Assembly: GCA_964494325.1 (NCBI GenBank)
Contig: CAZBTJ010000003.1
Location: 45,641-109,640 of the forward strand
Direction: 5' to 3'
Length of the DNA: 64,000 bases
DNA from: JAIPFM01 sp964494325
GTDB lineage: Bacteria > Planctomycetota > Phycisphaerae > Sedimentisphaerales > Anaerobacaceae
Position numbers and translations under genes: made by a program. Position 1 is the stretch's first letter. Every line of letters begins with the position of its first letter. A model generated the notes under the pieces. It did not search any database. It had not been told where the DNA came from and saw only the letters and a program-made list of their open reading frames with translations. Positions 59,815 to 64,000 of the stretch are shown here, piece after piece.

Positions 59815-59884
59815 CCTAAAACTCAAAACCTAAAACTCAAAACCCAAAACTTAAAACTTAAAACTCAAAACTCAAAACTAAAAA
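59815..59884 (+). repeat. Tandem heptamer array (CNNAAAA x10)
   Basis: Ten 7-bp units in perfect phase: CCTAAAA, CTCAAAA, CCTAAAA, CTCAAAA, CCCAAAA, CTTAAAA (x2), CTCAAAA (x2), CTAAAAA. They fill most of the gap between adaptor and pump genes. Confidence 0.95.
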
Positions 59885-59894
59885 CTGGACAACT

Positions 59895-62800
59895 ATGCTA
59901 AATCATTTATTGACGTTTATTCTTCAACAGCGTGTGTTGATGCTGATTTTGGGCGGGCTTGTGTTGTTGCTGGGCGGCATGGCCTGGATGACTCTGCCGA
60001 TTGATGCATTTCCGGATGTCACCAATGTGCAGGTCATGATTCTGGCCGAGTCGCAGGGCCTCAGTCCACAAGAGGTTGAGCGCCTGGTGACATTTCCTCT
60101 GGAAACACAGATGTCTGGCCTGCCCAAAGTAAAGCAGGTTCGGTCTCTGTCACAGTCCGGGCTCAGTCAGGTGGTGGTCATCTTTGATGACAGTATGGAT
60201 ACGTACTTCGCCAGACAACAGGTCTTTGAACGCTTGGCCATGGTGCGAGACAGTCTGCCTGAAGGCATTGAACCCACATTGGGGCCGATTTCAACGGGCC
60301 TCGGCGAGGTGTACCAATATGCGGTGGTCTCTGGATACGGCTGCGCTCAGCATCGTGATGTGTGGTCTGAGACGGCCGGGAACTGTCCTGTTTGTGAGTC
60401 GTCACTGCAACCTGCCAATCAGGATCTCATGGACCTCCGTACGATTCAGGACTGGCTCATTAGCCCTCAATTACGTCGAGTACGTGGACTCAATGAAGTC
60501 AACAGCATGGGCGGATTTGTGCGTCAATTTCATGTGGTTGTGGAGCCTGCGTCTTTGATTAAATATGGTCTTTCGTTGCGTGACATCATTGATGCAATCC
60601 AGGCCAATAACCGCAATGCCGGGGCTGGCTTTATTGTCAAGGACTTTGAGCAGATCAATGTGGTATCTCAGGGATTGCTCAAGGACATGGCCGATATTGA
60701 GAGCATTGTACTTAAGGTGGAGGATGGCACCCCCGTGACAATCCGTGATTTGGCAACCGTGACAAGGGCGCCGCAGGTGCGAAGCGGTGGAGCCACTCAG
60801 GACGGCCAAGGTGAAACGGTGATTGGTATGGCCATCATGCTGAAGGGCGAAAACGCTCAGACCGTGGTGGAGCATGTGAAGCAGTCATTGTCTGAGATTC
60901 AAAAGTCACTGCCGGTGGGCGTGGGCATTCGCCCATTTTATGATCGTACAGATTTGGTCCAGGCCTGTATCCGTACTGTCTCCAATGCATTGGCACAGGG
61001 CGGCGTGTTTGTCATTCTGGTGCTCTTTCTATTGCTGTGGGATCTTCGAGCTGCATTGACTGTGGCATTGTCACTGCCTCTCACGGCGGCTGCCACATTT
61101 CTGCTGATGGGGTGGCAGGGCGTGACTGCGAATCTTATGAGTCTTGGCGGACTGGTGGTTGCCGTGGGTATGGTGGTGGATGCGGCCATTATTGTGACAG
61201 AGAATATTGTTCGCCACATGAGTGAAAAAGCACACGCCCAGGAAACACGTGAAAAGGTGGCCGGTTTTGCTGTGCGTGAAGTGGCCAGGCCCGTGATCTT
61301 TGCTGTGTTTATCATGGTCATTGTGTTTGTGCCCTTGTTTACACTGGAGTCTTTGGAGGGCAAGATGTTCAAGCCCTTGGCATTGACCTTGTGCTTTGCC
61401 CTGTTGTCATCCCTTGTGGTCTCCCTGACAATTGTGCCCGTGCTTTCAGCCATGTTGACCCGGCGGACATCCAGGGACATTCACGAGAATCCTTTGGTGC
61501 GTTTGTTTCATAAGCTGCATGTGCCTGTTCTGAAGTTGGCCCTCAAGGGGCGTTGGATTACCGTGGGGTTGGCCGGCGCTTTGATGGTGGGGGCTGTGTC
61601 GATATTCCTGCAACTGGGCACCGAGTTTCTTCCGGATCTTGATGAGGGAGCCATTGCCATTAATGTGGTTCGTTTGCCCACTGCGGGTCTGGATGGTACC
61701 GTGGCCCAAACGCAGATGATGGAAAAGCATTTGATGGCCGAATTCCCCGATGAAATCAAAACGGTCGTGTCCAAGACCGGGCGATCCGAGATCTCTGAAG
61801 ACCCCATGGGGCCAGAGCAGAGTGACTTGATGATCATGCTCCATCCCAGATCTTTATGGCAGGCTGCAAAAACCAAAGCCGAGCTGGTGACTCAAATAGA
61901 GGAGGCGTTGAAGGCGTTTCCCGGGATTCGACCTGCATTTTCCCAACCGATTGCTTTACGTGTCAATGAGTTGATTAGTGGCATTAAATCTGATGTGGCC
62001 ATCAAGATCTTTGGGTATGACATGGATCAGCTTGTGAGGGCGGCCGAACAGATTGCACCCATACTCGGCGGTCTTGAGGGGGCCAAGGATGTGGCCATTG
62101 AGCAGGTGTCCGGTTTTTCACAAATCAATGTGGCCTTTGATCGCGATGCCATGGCTCGGCATAAAATCAACGCTGAAACCATGAACGAGTGGCTTGAAGT
62201 GGCGGTGGCTGGCAAGGGGGCTTCGACATTATATGACAATCTTGTCCCCGTGGATATTGTCGTACGTTTCCCTGAAACGAGCCGTACCAACAAGACCACC
62301 CTGGCCAATTTACTGGTGCCGAGTCCTCTGGGATATAATGTTCGTATGGGGGATCTGGCTGTCTTTGCCCTGGAAGCCGCGCCTGCCAAGATCAATCGTG
62401 AAGATGCTCAGCGGCGATTACTTGTGGAGTGCAATGTGCGAGGTCGTGATATCGGTAGCTTTGTGGCTGAAGCCCAAGAGAAACTGGCGCCCATTGAACA
62501 GGCATTGCCTGCGGGCTACCATTTGATGTGGGGCGGACAATTCGAAAACCAACAGCGTGCCATGAAACGTCTGGCTGTGGTGGTGCCAATCTCCCTGTTA
62601 CTCATCTTTGTGATGCTCATCAGTGCGTTGGGATCATTTTCCAGTGCCTCCTTAATCATGATCAATCTGCCATTTGCTGTCATCGGTGGTGTGGTGGCCA
62701 TGTATCTCTTGGGCATTCACCTGAGTGTGGCAGCCACCATTGGATTTATTGCGGTGTTGGGTGTGGCTGTGGAAGATGGCTTGGTGCTCATCAGTTTTGC

Positions 62801-63083
62801 CGATCAATTGCGACGCCAGGGTCAGTCTGCTGTGGCAGCCATATTTGAGGCCTGTCGTTTACGGGTGCGGCCCTTGATTATGACGACGATGACGACGCTG
62901 TTGGGCCTGCTACCCATGCTGTATGCCACAGGGGCGGGGTCGGAAATCCAACGTCCCCTGGTGGCCGTTATTTTTGGGGGTATGATCAGTTCTCTGGTTT
63001 TGGAATTGGTGGTGTTGCCGGTGTTGTATGTGTTAACCCATGAAAAATCGAATCTTGCTTTAAATCGGGAAGTGGTTGCATGA
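59895..63083 (+). CDS. Heavy-metal RND efflux pump (CusA/CzcA-like) with inserted metal-binding loop
   Basis: 1062 residues. Twelve membrane helices in two halves; PIDAFPDVTNVQVMI and LRTIQDWLISPQLRRV are typical of metal RND pumps. The fourth helix reads VVAVGMVVDAAIIVTENIV, closer to the CusA (Cu/Ag) form than to the DFG form of CzcA (Zn/Co/Cd). Near residues 147-173 a segment with Cys150, His153, Cys164 and Cys167 (YGCAQHRDVW, GNCPVCESSLQP) resembles the small heavy-metal binding domain that normally sits at the N-terminus of CusB-type adaptors or P-type ATPases. Metal is moved out by proton flow. No SD is seen beyond the heptamer array, so expression may depend on coupling. Confidence 0.95.
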   Translation: MLNHLLTFILQQRVLMLILGGLVLLLGGMAWMTLPIDAFPDVTNVQVMILAESQGLSPQEVERLVTFPLETQMSGLPKVKQVRSLSQSGLSQVVVIFDDSMDTYFARQQVFERLAMVRDSLPEGIEPTLGPISTGLGEVYQYAVVSGYGCAQHRDVWSETAGNCPVCESSLQPANQDLMDLRTIQDWLISPQLRRVRGLNEVNSMGGFVRQFHVVVEPASLIKYGLSLRDIIDAIQANNRNAGAGFIVKDFEQINVVSQGLLKDMADIESIVLKVEDGTPVTIRDLATVTRAPQVRSGGATQDGQGETVIGMAIMLKGENAQTVVEHVKQSLSEIQKSLPVGVGIRPFYDRTDLVQACIRTVSNALAQGGVFVILVLFLLLWDLRAALTVALSLPLTAAATFLLMGWQGVTANLMSLGGLVVAVGMVVDAAIIVTENIVRHMSEKAHAQETREKVAGFAVREVARPVIFAVFIMVIVFVPLFTLESLEGKMFKPLALTLCFALLSSLVVSLTIVPVLSAMLTRRTSRDIHENPLVRLFHKLHVPVLKLALKGRWITVGLAGALMVGAVSIFLQLGTEFLPDLDEGAIAINVVRLPTAGLDGTVAQTQMMEKHLMAEFPDEIKTVVSKTGRSEISEDPMGPEQSDLMIMLHPRSLWQAAKTKAELVTQIEEALKAFPGIRPAFSQPIALRVNELISGIKSDVAIKIFGYDMDQLVRAAEQIAPILGGLEGAKDVAIEQVSGFSQINVAFDRDAMARHKINAETMNEWLEVAVAGKGASTLYDNLVPVDIVVRFPETSRTNKTTLANLLVPSPLGYNVRMGDLAVFALEAAPAKINREDAQRRLLVECNVRGRDIGSFVAEAQEKLAPIEQALPAGYHLMWGGQFENQQRAMKRLAVVVPISLLLIFVMLISALGSFSSASLIMINLPFAVIGGVVAMYLLGIHLSVAATIGFIAVLGVAVEDGLVLISFADQLRRQGQSAVAAIFEACRLRVRPLIMTTMTTLLGLLPMLYATGAGSEIQRPLVAVIFGGMISSLVLELVVLPVLYVLTHEKSNLALNREVVA

Positions 63084-63222
63084 ACTACCAGATACAGAAC
63101 GCACGGCTCATGTCTCCCGCGCCAAACCATTTTCTGTGACGCTTGGTGTGACGCTCCCGGACAACGCGACAGTCCGGATCAAGGTGCATTATGTGGAACA
63201 CGAGGATGCGCCGCGGATGTGA
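63082..63222 (+). pseudogene. Short gene remnant after the pump gene
   Basis: A 46-codon frame reads like protein (KPFSVTLGVTLPDNATVRIK, then VHYVEHEDAPRM) but has no start of its own. The family is not recognised. Confidence 0.25.
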
Positions 63223-63596
63223 TAAAAGCGTTCTCTATGGATGAATCTGTGGCATTTGATAATGATGAAACCAAGGCACAGCCTCTGTTCGAACACCTCA
63301 AACGCTCGTTCGACCATGTGGTCAACCATCTCGGCCCTCACGGTCTGCCTTTGATAGGCCGGGCCGACTGGAATGACCGCCGGAACCATACTCCGGTTTG
63401 TCCGACCCTGATTGTTCTTGTTCCACAATCTGCTTACCGATCTCCCAATACGTCTGCACCAGTAGCCAAGAACTGCCTTATGGCCACAAAAATGCACAAA
63501 AAACGCAAAGTAATTCTTAACCACAGAGATCCCAGAGAGGCACAGAGAACCACGAAAAACGAAAAACCAAAAACTAATAACGGTTCTATCCACTAA
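63219..63596 (+). pseudogene. Remnant of a GH94 cellobiose/chitobiose phosphorylase
   Basis: The first ~55 codons (IKAFSMDESVAFDNDETKAQ, LFEHLKRSFDHVVNHLG, PHGLPLIGRADWND) match the catalytic region of GH94 phosphorylases, including the D-W-N-D acid motif. After that the match ends, and the frame runs into the A-rich repeats. Only about a sixth of a normal gene (800 residues) is left, with no start. It marks a deletion or recombination point. Confidence 0.6.
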
Positions 63597-63609
63597 TCTC
63601 CACGAATAA
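63514..63609. repeat. CACAGAG-type dispersed repeat, copy A
   Basis: TTCTTAACCACAGAGATCCC and on, with CACAGAG, then phased heptamers (63553-63580: CGAAAAA x2, CCAAAAA, CTAATAA), ending CCACTAATCTCCACGAATA. Copy B is at 63783. Confidence 0.85.
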
Positions 63610-64000
63610 CAGACAAACCAGAAATCAAAAATTCTATTTACCACCAAGTTTCCAGGGCACTAAAAATCAACAACTAACAACTGCTTTTGAACCGCTAATT
63701 GACGCTAATTTTCGCGAATTAAAACAACAAATATATTTCACCACCAAGTTATTAAGGCACCAAGAACTAACAAGCAAAATCTTTCTTAACCACAGAGATC
63801 CCAGAGGGGCACAGAGAACCACTAAAAACGAAAAACTAATAACGGTTCTATCCACTAATCTTCACGAATAGGCTAACGTGGAGCTACACCCCACCAACAA
63901 CGAACAACCAGAAACTAAAAACGAATCTCAGTGGAAGATTTGAAAGGCAGCCGTGGAATTTTGGTGTGGGCCCTTTGCTTTCCTTTTTTGTCTCGCACAG
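63610..64000. other. Non-coding repeat-rich right end
   Basis: Apart from copy B, short stretches repeat (CACCAAGTT near 63640 and 63742; CTAAAAA/CTAACAA heptamers near 63659-63680 and 63907-63925). No gene is supported; long frames here are low-complexity shadows. Confidence 0.5.
63783..63870. repeat. CACAGAG-type dispersed repeat, copy B
   Basis: Same order as copy A with one heptamer fewer (63822-63842: CTAAAAA, CGAAAAA, CTAATAA). Ends TTCACGAATA. Confidence 0.85.

Noticed and set aside
59815..59884. CRISPR array
   Set aside because: Units are 7 bp without spacers and no cas genes are present.
63189..63647. Minus-strand frame over the GH94 remnant
   Set aside because: The plus frame has a recognisable GH94 motif; the minus frame is low-complexity.

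Overview
The window looks like chromosomal DNA of a marine or anaerobic member of the Planctomycetota, most likely class Phycisphaerae (Sedimentisphaerales-like). This is inferred from gene families: large secreted proteins with LamG, discoidin, lamin-tail and CotH domains, Cys-type sulfatases, H-X9-DG pseudopilins, DUF2961, and SD-led genes with occasional TTG/GTG starts. No rRNA, tRNA, IS element, integrase or CRISPR array was found.

Layout. (1) 1-5.7 kb: the end of a type II secretion operon (GspK end, GspL/PilM-like, GspM-like, GspC-like, secretin GspD), then a terminator and a probable independently transcribed small RNA. (2) 6-10.7 kb: a SnoaL-like secreted protein, a translationally coupled ECF sigma factor/membrane protein cassette on the minus strand, and a secreted trypsin-fold protease. 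(3) 10.7-32.6 kb: mostly housekeeping. It holds a glucan-phosphorylase homologue without its PLP lysine, adenosylhomocysteinase, a long coiled-coil lipoprotein with 49-residue repeats, FtsK with an acidic Glu-Tyr tail, a TPR lipoprotein, a ParA ATPase fused to a glycogen-binding domain, a thioredoxin-fold protein without redox cysteines, rnpA, a MerR-type HTH, an MCE/MlaD protein, FolC, an AlaC-type aminotransferase, and guaB-guaA.

(4) 32.8-56.2 kb: a polysaccharide-related accessory region. It has an SGNH esterase/DUF2961 fusion, two CotH/lamin-tail proteins, two tandem LamG/discoidin paralogues, a GH27-like/sulfatase fusion, a pseudopilin, and a frameshifted propeller-secretin gene. The parts fit attack on, or attachment to, sulfated galactose-containing glycans, with some products probably exported by the type II system at the left end. 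Gene remnants lie between the intact genes.

(5) 56.4-63.1 kb: a heavy-metal efflux operon (His-rich protein, TolC-like channel, His-rich adaptor, CusA/CzcA pump with an inserted metal-binding loop). (6) 63.1-64 kb: decayed DNA with a cellobiose-phosphorylase-like remnant and short A-rich dispersed repeats.

The best candidates for new biology are the ParA-CBM48 fusion (a possible glycogen-granule positioning ATPase), the phosphorylase homologue with Arg in place of the PLP lysine, the unidentified small RNA behind gspD, and a 7-bp-phased CNNAAAA repeat family in several intergenic regions. All functions are read from sequence patterns without database searches.
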